The position numbers and the translations under genes are program-made. Below, piece by piece: positions 12,013-24,945 of a stretch of 64,000 nucleotides of DNA (the first letter of the stretch is position 1; the number at the start of each line of letters is the position of its first letter). The DNA is taken from the NCBI RefSeq assembly GCF_004193775.1, contig NC_041019.1, positions 9,472,204-9,536,203 on the forward strand. The letters are read 5' to 3'. Source of the DNA: Glycine soja. Its lineage: Eukaryota; Streptophyta; Magnoliopsida; Fabales; Fabaceae. A model generated the notes under the pieces. The model was not told the origin of the DNA, did no database searches, and saw nothing but the letters and a program-made list of their open reading frames with translations.

Positions 12013-13105
12013 ATATTAATTTAATATTATCAATTTATTCATATGTAAATTTATATTTTAAAATAATTATTTATAAATAAGTATCAATGAGTATTTAATT
12101 AGATTAATTATTAATAATGAACATAATAATATAATATTAAATTAACTAAAACCTATAGTTATCAGTAAAGTAATTATGAAAATTTAAAACCATATTATAG
12201 TCAAGTAATTAAGATAAATAATTATTATTAATAAAGATAATTATCAGTAAGTAATTAAAATGTAAGTTAATTACATTAATATTTAACAATAAAGATAATT
12301 ATATAATACTAAATTAATAAAACCATAATATAAGCTGAAAATTTAAAAAACATTTTACTATATAATTGTTTACTAATTATGATAAGTCATATAATTTTCT
12401 TTCTATATATTATGGTTTTATTTAATTTAATATTATATAATTAACCAACATAATGATAAATAATGATTATCAATAAAGATAATTATTAATAAGTATTTTA
12501 AATGTATCTTAATTAGAAAATTAATTCAAAATATGATAAGTACATATAATTAGAAAGTTAATTCAAAATATGATGAGTACATATTATTTAATAAGTATTT
12601 TAAATGTAACTTAATTAGAAAATTAATTCAAAATATGATAAGTACATATAATTCAAAATTAATTCATAATTATATAATATGAAATTAACTAAAACCATAA
12701 TGATAGCTGAAAAATTAAAAATTATGATTGTCAACTAATTATGATAAGTACATATAATTTTTTTACTATATATTATGGTTTTAGTTAATTTAATATTATA
12801 TAATTAAGCATCATAAGGATAAATAATGATTATGTATAATTATTTAAAAGTAACTTAATAAGATTAATAATTAACAATAAACATAATTATATAATATTAA
12901 ATTAACTAAAACCTAAAAGAAGATTCTAGAACCCCATTTTCAGTGGTGGAAATACCAAATTACTAAAAGAACATATAATATATAAGGTTAATTTACAAAA
13001 TTAAGTGATGTGATATCTAGCATAGCAACAAACAATATAAACATTGTTCATGAAATATCTAGCATTCATAATGTATAACAAAGATCCTAGTCAACTTGCA
13101 AGGAA
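12013..13105. other. Very AT-rich spacer with local direct and inverted repeats
   Basis: There is no gene. Short direct repeats around 'aattaattcaaaatatgata' recur near 12520, 12560 and 12620. The phrase 'aatattaaattaactaaaac' and its inverse occur at about 12130, 12410, 12780 and 12895, so parts can fold back. It is probably the body of the truncated CACTA element or other decayed transposon DNA. Confidence 0.45.
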
Positions 13106-13619
13106 CTAGTCTGTATGTTCCTTGTTCAAAAAATCAAGAAAACCTTCTTCCAAAAATATTGTTTCAGCAGAACCTTGAGAATCTTCAGTTGACAAATAAC
13201 CACCTCCTTTTGAACTCCCATCACTGGCACTACTACAAAATAGAGCATCTACATCGGTTAAAATGGAAGCTCTACGTCGGGCTAAGCACCGACATTGCTT
13301 CAGGTGTCGTTGTATTCCGACAACGTTTACGACGATCATCCCATACCCGTCTTAGTAATAAACGAAGACAACGTCATTTTCTGTCGCCGACAACGTCGTG
13401 GTAACCATGAAAGCAACGACGGGTATGGCGTAATGGCCGTCGTTGTCTTCAACAGTCCACGTCGTGCGCCTCGTTATACCCGGCGTTGTATTTATGATAT
13501 CAACGTCGTCGTCAACCTAAGGCCGTCATTGTATTCATGAGAACAACGTCGTGCGACAAGGTTAGGCTGTCGTTGTTGGGCTCATGTTCAACGACAGTCA
13601 ATAAGCTTTGTGATGCTGG

Positions 13620-14660
13620 CTGCCATGCTGCAAGCATGTCTGGCTTATCAGACAAAGATTTGGGTATCTTGTGACAGGCAAGAGTGACCCTAGCACCATG
13701 ACTGCTAATTTACTATAATTTACAGGTAAATGCTGCAGCAGAAGTTATATATGACCTGTGGACCCCACTGGTAATTTAATATTTGGAGCAGTAATACATC
13801 CATCACTCAGTGGCCAAGTAAGTTAGGCTATGCAAACCTCTTCCTATTAATCGGCTTTCCTATAAATGAAATTTCATATGTTTACAAGGGTTGTAAACTT
13901 GAAATTGTTTTTATTCCAATAAAATAATAACAGTTGGATATGAGATGCATTGAGAAGGGTGATTTTAAGGAATATCCATGTAAAAAATCACGTACTTAAA
14001 ATTTCAGACATTGATAACTGATTTAATGTTTGAGTTAAAGGACTTGTCATGTCATACAATTGATCCTCTATCTCCACTCTCTATAAATGTATTAAGAAAA
14101 ACAAAGTTTTTATCTCTAAGAATAGTATCCTACTTAGAGTAAATCATCTAAGACTGAAAATCAATGTTTTTATCTCTAAGAAAAACAAAGTTTTTATCTC
14201 TAACAAAAACAAAGTTTTTATCTCTAACAAAAACAAAGTTTTTATTTCTAAGATTAGTATCATACTTAGAATAGTATCTCTAAGACTGAAAATAATTCAT
14301 CAGTTACAAGCAAAAACTTAGAGTAAATCATTCCCATGTACCTTTATGCGAAAATAAGGAGCTGCAGCATGCTCTAATGAAAACAAAATGCGTACGCTGA
14401 ATGATGATTTCACAGGGTAAAGTTGTAAAACATGGACAAAAAACATAAGTTAGGTACTTAGGCATTAGAAAAGCATAGAAGAATGGAAAAAATCAAAATA
14501 TTTTATACATATCATAATCAATACCTCGTTCCGTATACCTGGAATCTTCTCCTATACCTGGAATCTTCTCCTATCCCAAACGCTCTACCACATATCCAAC
14601 TGCAGTGGTTGTTTCCTCAGCTATCTTCAGCGTTGGATGCAAAGAAACAAAGTCCCTGAA
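13620..14660 (-). other. Exon-like fragments carried inside the CACTA element
   Basis: Two minus-strand stretches look like exons of an unidentified gene. At about 14650-14567 an acceptor 'cag' is followed by 28 open codons (FVSLHPTLKIAEETTTAVGY) ending in TAG. At about 13710-13590 an acceptor-like 'gcag' is followed by about 39 open codons including HGARVTLACHKIPKSLSDKP. Soybean CACTA elements such as Tgm-Express1 are known to carry host gene fragments; that this is the same behaviour is my inference. I could not name the source gene. Confidence 0.35.
14098..14262 (+). repeat. 24-bp tandem repeat inside the CACTA element
   Basis: The unit 'aaaacaaagtttttatctct' plus four more bases is repeated about four times from 14165 to 14262, with one detached copy near 14098. 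It has no coding content. Confidence 0.7.
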
Positions 14661-17077
14661 ATGCACCAGAAAATTAAATAAAATTAATTTCTTTAATAGT
14701 TTTTCTTTGGATTGTTTAATTATCTTCAGTAAAAATGAGATTAAATAACTCCATCATATGTGATCATGCAATTTATAATTACAACCAATCATTTAAAAAT
14801 ATGTAACTGGAATTATATCAATCATGTGTGATAGGGATATAGAGTTGTTTATCTTCATTTTTACTTGTGTAATGTCAGAGAACTCCATTTCTTAGCTATG
14901 TGAAATGGTTGATTTCAAATTGTAGCATTTTTAAGTAAATTTTTTATCTTCATACTATCATTGTACGTTGTAATCCTAAGTTCAATATATTCATGAAAAA
15001 ATATTATATTTAAATATAACTTGCCTATTCTTTTAAAAAAATCATGAAATTTGAGGTGCATTTTAATTTACCAAATGTGTATTTGTGCAATATTTGACCA
15101 GAAAATTAGGGGAAAGGAATATTGTTGAGGAAGCCCAGTGATTAGGTTTCAGAAATACCCCCAATTTAACCAGTTTTACTGAAAATTAGGTTTCAGATAG
15201 AGCCCAATGATGAATTGGTCCATATAGTGAAGCCCACCTCATAGGATAAGACTACGTACATTGCTGTTAATTAAATTTAAAAATGGGATATTTGTTCATA
15301 TTTTCAATTCAAGTATATCTGTACAACGAAATTGAAAACTGATCTACGTATACCATATTGGTATTTGTAAGTATAACTGAGTTCTTCAGTATTGAAGAAA
15401 ACCTTTGATATGAAAAACAAACTAACTAACATTCAACATATGCAAATCTCATGAAGAGACATTAACTAGAGAATACATGTCACCCTGAAGTATATAAACA
15501 GACAAACATGACCAGTAAATAAATTATCAGGCACCATAACTTCAACACTCTAAGCTTACATACAAGAAAACTGAAGGCAAAAGTTGAGGACGGCAGCTGA
15601 AGTCCTCTGTCTGATATGGCCTTCAAGAATTGCCACAAAACTGCCTTAAACACGTTAAGTTCTGCAAAACCTCAATCTTCATGAAAGAAGCAGTTCAATC
15701 TAGGCTTTGTTTGAATAAACTTCCCCATAAACACTTATAAGAGAAAAAAAAATAAGAAGAAAAAATAGATTAAGTTTCTTTCACAAGTTAAAATTAACTT
15801 ACCACCTCCACTTTTCGGGAAGTTAAATAGGAGAACTTCTATAAAGTTGAAGATTTTAACCCATGGAACAAACTCAATATGTTTTACCTTATTTTCTTCT
15901 CTTATCAGTGCTTATGGGAAAGTACATCAAACATGGCGCTAATCCCAGCTTACATTTCATGAGTTTACGCAAATGCATCTAATAAAATTACATAAAAACA
16001 AAACATACATAGACAAATTCAGGGAACACATACAGTGGGAGACACAAAACCCGTATTGGCACCGGTCCCGAGAAGTGCAACCAACAGAAGAAGCGAGAGC
16101 AGGCCTGAGAAAACACAAAGTTAAATCCCCCCAACACATTTTTTTCTTATTCATGTCTAACAAAAGAGCCACGATGTCGTTATATTGCATAATACTACCT
16201 CCGTTCCTTTTTTTATAAGCATTTTTTTATTAAGTTATCAACAAATGTTCCCACTGGCAGAACACATCCCTTGGCTTCGCTGGATGTTCCCACTGGAAGA
16301 AGGGGCTTTTGCCAAGCATGGGCTTTAAAAATTTGTTGAATTTCAAATTTAAAGCATACTAATAACAGGAAGCATAAAATACACACACAGAGAGTTGGAT
16401 GAGCTTTGATTAAAGAAACTATGGGAGCCCAGGTAGATGTTACACTTGCAATGCCTAGCATAGGGGCTAAACCCTAAACACAGAATACGTATACCAAATG
16501 CGAAAGTAATACCAAACTTCTTCAACTCAACAATTGCAAGTGAACCCTTAATACTATGACTTATTCAAGCAATACAAAACAAAAAACCAAAAACATCTTA
16601 CCTTGACGAACAGTTGCAAGTGGCAGTCAAAGGGGCACGACTTCGGCAACGTGGCGGTGGTGGGTCAAAAACGACGTTTGGAGGTCGACAAACGCTACAA
16701 TGTCAGGGAAAGGGCACAATGTGAGGGTGGTAAAGAGGGACACGGTTGGGAGCTTTTGGTTTCGTGACACAATACCTTCGTGGAGGTACACCCCAGGTAT
16801 ATAAATGACAGGCTTTACAACGGTGGATATGTTACACCGTCTTTGTAGGTTACTAGGTCAACGACGGTCTCTACTAAGACACCGTCGTAGATGAGTTCGA
16901 AAATGCCCCTGCCCACGAGACAAAGACGTTGTTTCATACAAACGACGTCGTGCAGTACATCCAGCACATAAAATAGTTATATATTTATGTAAATGCCACC
17001 GCGTTCACTACAACGACGGGTTTCAGACGACCGACGTAGACTGTACGATGTAAAATAGGGTTTTTGTAGTAGTGTGG

Positions 17078-17301
17078 GAAAAGTTAAGTGATGTGATTAA
17101 AATATTTTTTATCATGTTCATGCATCAATAAAGATAACTAATGCAACTCAAGCATACAACAGAACCCAAGCAGACCAATTATTTTGAAGAATCCAATTCA
17201 CCAACACCTCATGAGGATTGAAGAAAAGAATATAATACATAAAAAAGAGAATTGAAGAAAAGAAAGAAAAAATTTAACAGTCAAGAGCATTGATTTCAAA
17301 C
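17078..17301 (-). other. ADCS intron remainder beside the CACTA insertion
   Basis: This is the rest of the ADCS intron between the exon ending at 17302 (donor 'gtttga') and the CACTA insertion. No other feature is visible. Confidence 0.5.
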
Positions 17302-18088
17302 CTTTGATAATGAGACAATCTGAACGTTAAGTGCTTCCAAAGTGATCCGCCTTTTCCTCCCATAAATGAAAAGCGTGCTCTTCCCTAATCCAGATGGAAA
17401 GAACAATAAATATAGGATTATAAGTAGTATATGATGCAGCATTTTATTTCAATAAGAAGAGATGCTATGCTGCTTGATTATTATAGTTTAAAGATCCAAA
17501 CCAGAAAAGATCTATGTATTGTGTATTATAAACACAGTTGACAAATGAGTTTGAGATATAAAAAAAAAAAAAAAGGTGTCTTCAGCTTATGTATAAAAAT
17601 CAAATATTACTAAACTTGAAAGCATAGAATACCTTCTCTGTGGATGAACTACCCAACCAAAAGGTGTTTTCAGCTTCATGCCCAAACAACCTGCAAAATA
17701 AACTTTTTGCTCCACCAACTTGACCAGCCAAGTGACCAAATTTCCTCCATTTCAACTTCAAATATTTAGAACCAGTGGTTGCATGAGGAGTACTTACCAT
17801 GTTGAACATTTCTAAATGCTTCATGTCAGCTTTATTATATTCCAAATGTCTATCTGCATGAACTATTTTTTTTAACTGATCCACTGCATTATTCTCTGCA
17901 CTAATACTTCTGCAAACCTCTCTGTAGAGTCTATTAGCACTTGAAATCTGCATGCATGCTAAAGAGAGAGTTTCTTCTTAATTGCAACATATGGTAAAAC
18001 TTAAATATCTATTATGTATTGGAGCAAAAGGAAATAAAAACTTCAGTTGTGCATAAACAAAAAAATGGAAACGGAAAATACAGCATAC

Positions 18089-18845
<757 letters not shown>

Positions 18846-18980
18846 TCACAGCACAAGGTAAATGAAAACGACCACAACTTGCAAAAGGATAAATAGCATG
18901 TATGTAATAAGTTTTCCAAAACCACAAAAATAGCTGGAGTAAATTTTTGTTTGAAACCTGGTAAGAGAAAACCTTGCTGG

Positions 18981-21559
18981 ACCTGTGTTTGTTTTTTGGA
19001 GGAAATTATAAAAAAACAGAGGAGAGAAGAAAGACAATACGTATGCAGAGGAAATAGAATTATTCTATTCTAATTCCAATTGTTCTCAGCAGCGATACAA
19101 TAAATAGCAAAAGATAAACTAATTAGATAACAAGATATTAACAAAACAGAATATTAAAACTAACTTGCTCCTTAAAGATAAGAACCACTTATTTGACTAG
19201 GCTAATCCATTAAAACTGCCTTACTCCTAAAATATAGGAAATCAACTTATTTACTAAATCCTATTTTAAAAATTGAAAAATAAAATATTATGCAGTTACA
19301 AAAGTATATCTTCAACACTCCTCCTTGCTTTTGGAACTGCAAACTCCAATTCTTTGAGTTCAAGTTTGTTGATAGGTAGTGACTTTGTAAATATGTCAGC
19401 CAATTGATCTTTAGACTTGCAGTAAATTAAGTTCACTTCTCCACTTTGTTGCATCTTTATCAAATAATAGAACTTGATGTTGAAATGTTTAGTCTTCCCA
19501 TGACACACGAGATTGTTTGCAATAGCAATGGCTACTTGATTGTCAACAAAAATTCCAGTTTTGTTCTTTTGAGCAAATAGAATGTTTGATCTTGTTGTAG
19601 TGAGATACATTAGACATCCAATCAAGCTCCCATAATATCCTTCATCAATGTTATCAACACCTTCTTCCTTGCTAAACTTCTCCTTTTGATTCATTGGTGT
19701 GCTAACAGACTTGCATTCTTCCATTTGAAACTTCTTGAAATTTTCTTTTGCATATTTTCTTTTTTTCATGTTTAGCATTCTTTCAAGATGGCAATGATCA
19801 AGTCTCTTGTGCTTGAATTCCGTGGGTGTGACTTGAGTGAAATAGGTTGTATGCTCCTCCTCTGCTGGATCAAATGAGAAGCTTTTACCTTTCATTTTAA
19901 CCCTTAGAACTTCCCGACCAAAATTGTCATAGATAAAGCAATGTTGATGTTCAAAGGACACTTTAAATCCCTTTTTAATCAACTGACCTACGCTTAACAA
20001 GTTTTGGTCAATGTTAAGTACATAAAGAACATCTGATATTAATTTGATACCTGAACACGTTGAAATTGCAACAGTTCTTTTTCCTTTTACAGGAATATAG
20101 CCACCATTCCCAATTCTGACCTTTGAGACATTAGTTGGCTTCAAATCTTTGAATAAAGTCTTATCATATGTCATGTGGTTCGTACAACCACTATCAATCA
20201 ACCAACTTTCACTTGATTCACTACTCAAGAAGCATGTGGCCACAAATAGTTGGTCCTCTTCTTCTTGATTAGCAATCTGAGCTCCCTCATCATGGTGATT
20301 TTTGTTGAGGCAGATCACTGCTTCATGTCCTATCTGGTTGCACTTGTTATATTTTGCATCTGGTCTCCTCCAACATCTGAAAGGTGCATGACCTTTTTTG
20401 CCACAATGCTGACAAGGTGGATAATTTTTCTTTTTATCCTTACCTTTGTTTTGGTTGTTTGCACTGTTTTCGCTACTTGTTGGTTGATTCTTCTTGAAAA
20501 AATCCTTTTTGCTTTCATCAATTTCATGATATTTGGCAGGCAAAGCACCTTCGACAACACGATCTTGCCTCATCAACCTTCGCTGCTCTTGAGCTTGCAG
20601 GGCATGTAGCACTTCTGCCAATGTGATTTTCGACAGATCCTTTGTGTTCTCCAATGAAGCTATAGATGCTTCATACCTCTCCGGCACCGTTACCAAAATT
20701 TTCTCTACAATTCTCGAATCAGCAAAATCACTTCCCAACAACTTTATCTTGTTGGCAATACCCAATAATTTGTTTGAGTATTCTTTGATTGTCTCTGACT
20801 CTTCCATCCTTTGAAGCTCAAATTCTTTCCTTAAATTCAACACTTGCATGCTTCGTATTCTATCATCTCCAGCGTATTCCTCTTTCAGATAATCCCAAAT
20901 TGCTTTGGGTGATTTAAGAGTCATGATTCTGATGAATATCATTTGTGAAACACCGGTGAACAAACATGATCTCGCCTTTGCCTTCTTCATCTTTCTTTCC
21001 TTGTGATTTTTAATTTGGGCCATGGTGGGATTTTCAGGCAGCGGATATATTTCATAATCCTCTTCCACAGCATCCCATAAATCCAAAGACTCCATGTAGA
21101 ATTGCATTTTCACTTCCCAAAGATCATAATTCTCTCCATCAAAGATTGGAAGAGTTATGTGGGAAAAACTTGCTTCACCTTCCATGGTAGAAGTCCCGTA
21201 AGAATAAGGCTCTGATACCAATTGTTGGTTTTTTGGAAGAAATTATAAAAAAACAGAGGAGAGAAGAAAGACAATACGTATGCAGAGGAAATAGAATTAT
21301 TCTATTCTAATTCCAATTGTTCTCAGCAGCGATATAATAAATAGCAAAAGATAAACTAATTAGATAACAAGATATTAACAAAACAGAATATTAAAACTAA
21401 CTTGCTCCTTAAAGATAAGAACCACTTATTTGACTAGGCTAATCCATTAAAACTGCCTTACTCCTAAAATATAGGAAATCAACTTATTTACTAAATCCTA
21501 TTTTAAAAATTGAAAAATAAAATATTATGCAGTTACAAAAGTATATCTTCAACAACCTG
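18981..21559 (-). mobile_element. Ty1/copia element with complete LTRs and ACCTG target duplication
   Basis: LTRs at 18986-19317 and 21223-21554 (332 bp each) begin TG and end CA and differ at about three positions by eye. ACCTG flanks both sides (18981-18985 and 21555-21559). Reading on the minus strand, the primer-binding site 'tggtatcagagcc' follows the 5' LTR at about 21220-21207, and a purine tract ('gcaaggaggag') precedes the 3' LTR at about 19328. The interior is only about 1.9 kb because most of integrase and reverse transcriptase is deleted. It inserted into DNA upstream of the PAT exons, probably an intron. The very similar LTRs point to a recent insertion. Confidence 0.95.
19296..21185 (-). 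mobile_element. Collapsed copia polyprotein, 629 codons in one open frame
   Basis: The first true ATG is at 21185; the frame is open further upstream, but only through the primer-binding site. The order is gag with a UBN2-type capsid region (about residues 10-230), a CCHC knuckle (CQHCGKKGHAPFRC) followed by a second Cys/His motif, and a protease (WLIDSGCTNHMT). A short GAG-pre-integrase piece (HKRLDHCHLERML) then joins directly to the late RT segment (GSLIGCLMYLTTTRSNILFA) and the RNase H tail (VDNQVAIAIANN, KTKHFNIKFYYL, DQLADIFTKSLP). The integrase core and RT active site are absent. The junction keeps the frame, and the stop lies just inside the 3' LTR. It could supply gag and protease but not copy itself. 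Confidence 0.85.
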
Positions 21560-21978
21560 GAATATATGATAATCATATTGACCAAGTAAAACGGAGAAAC
21601 AAAACATGTAGGATAAAAGTATCATAGAAGTTTGGAAATGAGTGCTCAGTCGCAGAACTTTTTGAACAAAAGCAGCCATGTCTAATTCAGACTGATTACA
21701 GAATGATATTATTACACTCGTTTCTCTTTTTGGCCACTAATTAGAGATCTTAAATTATTCAATTGCTTGCTTCTATATAATAAATTTATTTTAGATAGAA
21801 GCAATTATTAACCATATGCAGTAGATTTAGATATGCTAGACAAAAGCTCCTTTCTCATATAACCAGTTGAATTGCAATACTTGTCCTTTGCTGACCATAT
21901 GCAGTACATTTAGATATCGTAAATCACATTACAATAATAAAAATTAGATGAAAGAAGAATGCATAGCAAGCAGCGCAC

Positions 21979-22073
21979 CCATGAACTTCCTCTAAACCAA
22001 AACGCATTGACCGGAAGCATCCAGCAAGAAAAGAAACGTACATCGACTTCAATAAACTTTCAGAAAGCAAATC
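21979..22073 (-). pseudogene. NUDT3: NUDT3-like hydrolase exon fragment
   Basis: A 95-bp minus-strand exon with a 'ccag' acceptor and a 'gtgcg' donor encodes DLLSESLLKSMYVSFLAGCF followed by RSMRFGLEEVHG. From memory this closely matches the peptidase-like C-terminal half of plant nudix hydrolase 3. No other exon of that gene was recognised nearby, so it is an isolated fragment. It lies upstream of the PAT fragment in the same orientation, separated from it by the copia element. Confidence 0.65.
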
Positions 22074-23186
22074 CTGGTAAATTCAGAGACAGTCAATGAC
22101 ATTAGCATCAGTAGTAACCTCAAAACAAAATAAGTCTACAAAACCTATGAAGTGAAACACAACATTACACTAAAACTACTTAGTTACCAAGTGAGGAAGA
22201 CACTAACCATAGTTATTATATACGTGACATAGGAGACAGGTGACTAGAATAGGCATCAGCAATACTAGGACCTCCTCAGTCCAGCACATGTAAATTATTA
22301 ATATTTTTGGATCAGCCAGTACAAGTAAATATAAAGTAATAGCAGTACCCTTTATTAGAGGATATTGAGACAATTGTCACATTCTAAGCCAGGATGGGTT
22401 GCTCCATGTCAATCAATTCCATGGTAATGTCCACCATGTCGGTGCCTATGGTTCTGCCCATGTGGCATTGTCTGGGTGACTACTTCAAGAACAGATAAGA
22501 AGAATCCCTGCAAGTGTATACGACATTTCAGATGACACTCAGTCATAAAAAAAAAAAGCTTCAAACTTTCGATAAAACAAATGTACCCATCAATGTCATT
22601 GTCCTCTATTGTTGCCTCCTGCTCCACACCGCATGGTTCCAAACACATGCGAAGATGAGCCCCCTTTCCACAAAAAACACATGCTAATGACGAAAATACC
22701 AATTGCAAATACAACGTGTATTGTGAACTGTTTTGGTGCATACCAAAATGAAATGAACACATTTCTATTTCTTTTGGCAGATAATGATGGTGACAGCAGC
22801 ATAACTGTTTATAACACTTAAACCAAATACATGAAAAATACAAAGTCGATATCCGCATCTCATTTAATTAATGCTTTCTACATTGGATGGTTCTAAGTTT
22901 TAAAAAATAGGCTGCCCATTTTCGACGTAATGATGTCATCGTGTTGGTGTCTAGTGGCGTGCCATCAGCCAACCACTACACATTGTGAAAAACAAACAAT
23001 TAATCATTTTCATTATTGTGAAGAAATAACATATCACCATTTGCTTTCAATGTTTTCGGAATAGAAAATTTATCAGAATTCAATCATTCTTCAACTCCGC
23101 GCTGATTATGTTCCACATCCAATGCATCACATAGAGTCACACTCATATCTTCCGTGTTGAACGTGACTCTACATTAAATGGAAAAA
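22074..23186. other. Unassigned spacer with a possible gene scrap
   Basis: A minus-strand open stretch (about 22640-22409) has an acceptor before a His-rich tail (TMPHGQNHRHRHGGHYHGID, then stop) and could be another captured exon. I do not recognise it. An 8-bp stem ('agagtcac' / 'gtgactct') closes a hairpin at about 23134-23171, just before the NB-LRR fragment begins. No full gene is present. Confidence 0.3.
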
Positions 23187-23570
23187 AAAATCTTGTAACG
23201 TTGTCCTTGAGACGCACCCATTTGACTGTTGATCCATTGCCACTACTTAAGGACCTACCATATTTGTCGTCCCTCTTTATTAATCGTAGTGCATACAATG
23301 GTGAAGTTTTGCAGTTCCCAAACGGGATTTCAGAACCTAAAGCAAATACTACTGGGAAGCCTTTTTATTTTGGAATCCATCGTTATTGAAGATGGAGCAT
23401 TGCCTTCTCTCGAAAAGTTCAAGTTAGTCGGAATTACCGAACTGAAGGAGGTGCCTTCTGGTCTCTACAAGTTATCAAAGCTTGAGGTTTTCCATGCTAT
23501 CAATATGTCAGATGAATTTCAAGAAAACTTTAATCTCAACAGAGGACAAGGTCAATGGATAATAGAATGA
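23187..23570 (+). pseudogene. LRR tail of a lost NB-LRR gene, copy B
   Basis: This matches the last about 125 codons of the intact gene (30160-30530), starting abruptly at 'aatcttgtaacgttgtcc'. LTVDPLPLLKDLPYLSSLF is followed by a two-base deletion near 23326 relative to the intact gene, after which VIEDGALPSLEKFKLVGI and KLEVFHAINMSDEFQENF continue in another frame. Everything encoding the coiled coil, NB-ARC and most LRRs is missing. Its C-terminus keeps the in-frame ending that the intact gene has lost, so it is a useful outgroup for that gene. Confidence 0.88.
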
Positions 23571-24323
23571 CGGTGGAAATGAAAAAGGTCAGACTTTCAA
23601 GGTGTAGGTGTTTTTTTTTATTCTTATGCTGAATATAATTGGTATTGCTATTGTCAACTGTTTAGATTTCAACCTATAAGTTTTATTTGATTCCGAAAGT
23701 AATTCCTCTGTTTTTTGCTTCTCATACCCACTCTTTAATTTGGAATATATGCATTTTTTGTTGTTGTTTATTCTGCATGTTCCATCATTACTCATAATAT
23801 ACATGTTTTTGAATTGGTAGGCCCTGGGATTTAAGTTTCACGTACTTCTAATTCTCCATGTGGACTGTGACAACAACAACGTTGATTCATCATTAAAACT
23901 GCCTTGGAATTCAACATTGCTCCTTCAAGTCCCCAAATAAACAGAATATGCATGTGAACCTATCTTAGTTTCTTTAGCAAAGTGATGTAAAACTTCTGAA
24001 AAAAGCGGATTGATTTACCACATTTCGCTTTTTTATTAGTTCCTTCTTAGATGTATTGCACTATGTTACGAGAATTTCTCTTTCAAGGATTGTAAGACCT
24101 TGTTCATTGTAATCTTTTTATCTGTTTCGGAATAAGGAGAAAAACTAATTCTGTATACCTTTGCTTTTTATAATGTTTCCTTGTTCATTCTAATTATATT
24201 TTATTTTCATAAAATTTCTTCTGCTTGTGGTTTCTCGTGGATGCTTCCATTCACTACACCAAAATCATGGCTCATGGCAACAAAATTAAACAAAACAAAG
24301 AATCAATCATATCCCCACGCGCG

Positions 24324-24415
<92 letters not shown>

Positions 24416-24945
24416 CTTGAAATTTCAGGATCTTGATCATTTTATTTTTTTGTTGAATCGATCTTTTTATTTTAATAAATAACATAATATGTTAGATAGA
24501 ATCAATTATTTATACCATAAGTAAATAATAAGAAAATTTAACTTTTTTTTTTTGAAAAAAATGATAGAAAACCAAACATTTTGAGGAAAAATAAACAATA
24601 GAAGAAATTTACTTAAGTGTTTAAATTTTGAAAAAATTAACATGATAGAAATTGAAATAAAAATTAAAAAACAGTATTATCCAATTCGCCAATTTGCTAG
24701 CGTAATTATTTTGAATAATTCTAAATCCTCTTACTACCTTTTATGGTATGCTTTAAATGTGTTATATACTTTCAGGACATAAAATGTTTTTACTTTTCGT
24801 TCATTACTTACCATCATAATCATGGTTTTAAATATCAGTCCGCAACCACAATTGCTGCTGCAACTTAAGGAATTCTAAGTGATCGCAATGGCATTGTGAC
24901 TGCAATTACAGCTGCATCAGTCACATCTTCCCACATTATAAAGGT
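23571..24945 (+). repeat. Duplicated 3' flank of an NB-LRR gene, copy B
   Basis: It runs parallel to the 3' flank of copy A (10650-11557) for most of its length and to that of the intact gene (30528-31000) in its first part. A (TA)n tract at 24325-24413 is much longer than the one at the matching place in copy A (about 11025-11041). No gene is seen. Confidence 0.75.
24325..24413. repeat. (TA)n microsatellite, about 89 bp
   Basis: An uninterrupted TA dinucleotide run. Alternating Ile-Tyr frames through it are artefacts. Confidence 0.98.

Larger units (their letters stand above)
13228..17074. mobile_element. CACTA transposon, 3847 bp, with perfect ends and TGG target duplication
   Basis: Left terminus 'cactactacaaaa' at 13228 and right terminus '...ttttgtagtagtg' ending at 17074 are exact inverted complements over 13 bases. 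The element is flanked by TGG at 13225-13227 and 17075-17077, the 3-bp duplication expected for CACTA. Subterminal repeats with 'acgtcg', 'cgacgg' and 'caacgacg' cores fill about 13250-13600 and 16630-17060. No transposase frame is visible, so it is non-autonomous. Removing the element and one TGG rebuilds 'cttttcccag' followed by the ADCS exon in the correct phase, so it landed on the splice acceptor of that intron. It also carries two exon-like stretches on the minus strand. Confidence 0.92.
13106..17958 (-). pseudogene. ADCS: Aminodeoxychorismate synthase (ADCS) gene fragment, split by a CACTA element
   Basis: Three consecutive exons of the plant bifunctional ADCS (chorismate plus glutamine to aminodeoxychorismate, for folate in plastids) read on the minus strand. 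They are 17958-17633 (linker and PabB start, with KLKWRKFGHLAGQVGGAK and FGHEAENTFWL), 17384-17302 ([20 protein letters not shown]), and 13224 to about 13106 (STEDSQGSAETIFLEEGFLD). All three stay open with correct splice phases. The glutamine amidotransferase domain upstream and the catalytic C-terminal half downstream are absent, so it cannot make active enzyme. After FLNKE the sequence diverges and stops, which may be an intron or a breakpoint. The second and third exons are separated by the 3847-bp CACTA element. Confidence 0.85.

Noticed and set aside
13096..13540. + strand frames rich in Arg and Val
   Set aside because: They run through the ADCS antisense strand and the CACTA subterminal repeats; composition follows the 'acgacg' repeats.
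22409..22858. A 149-codon minus-strand frame with a His-rich end
   Set aside because: It crosses apparent intron sequence and has no recognised domain; only the short tail looks exon-like, so it is noted as a spacer feature and not a gene.
24181..24482. Frames with long Ile-Tyr runs
   Set aside because: They are translations of a (TA)n microsatellite.
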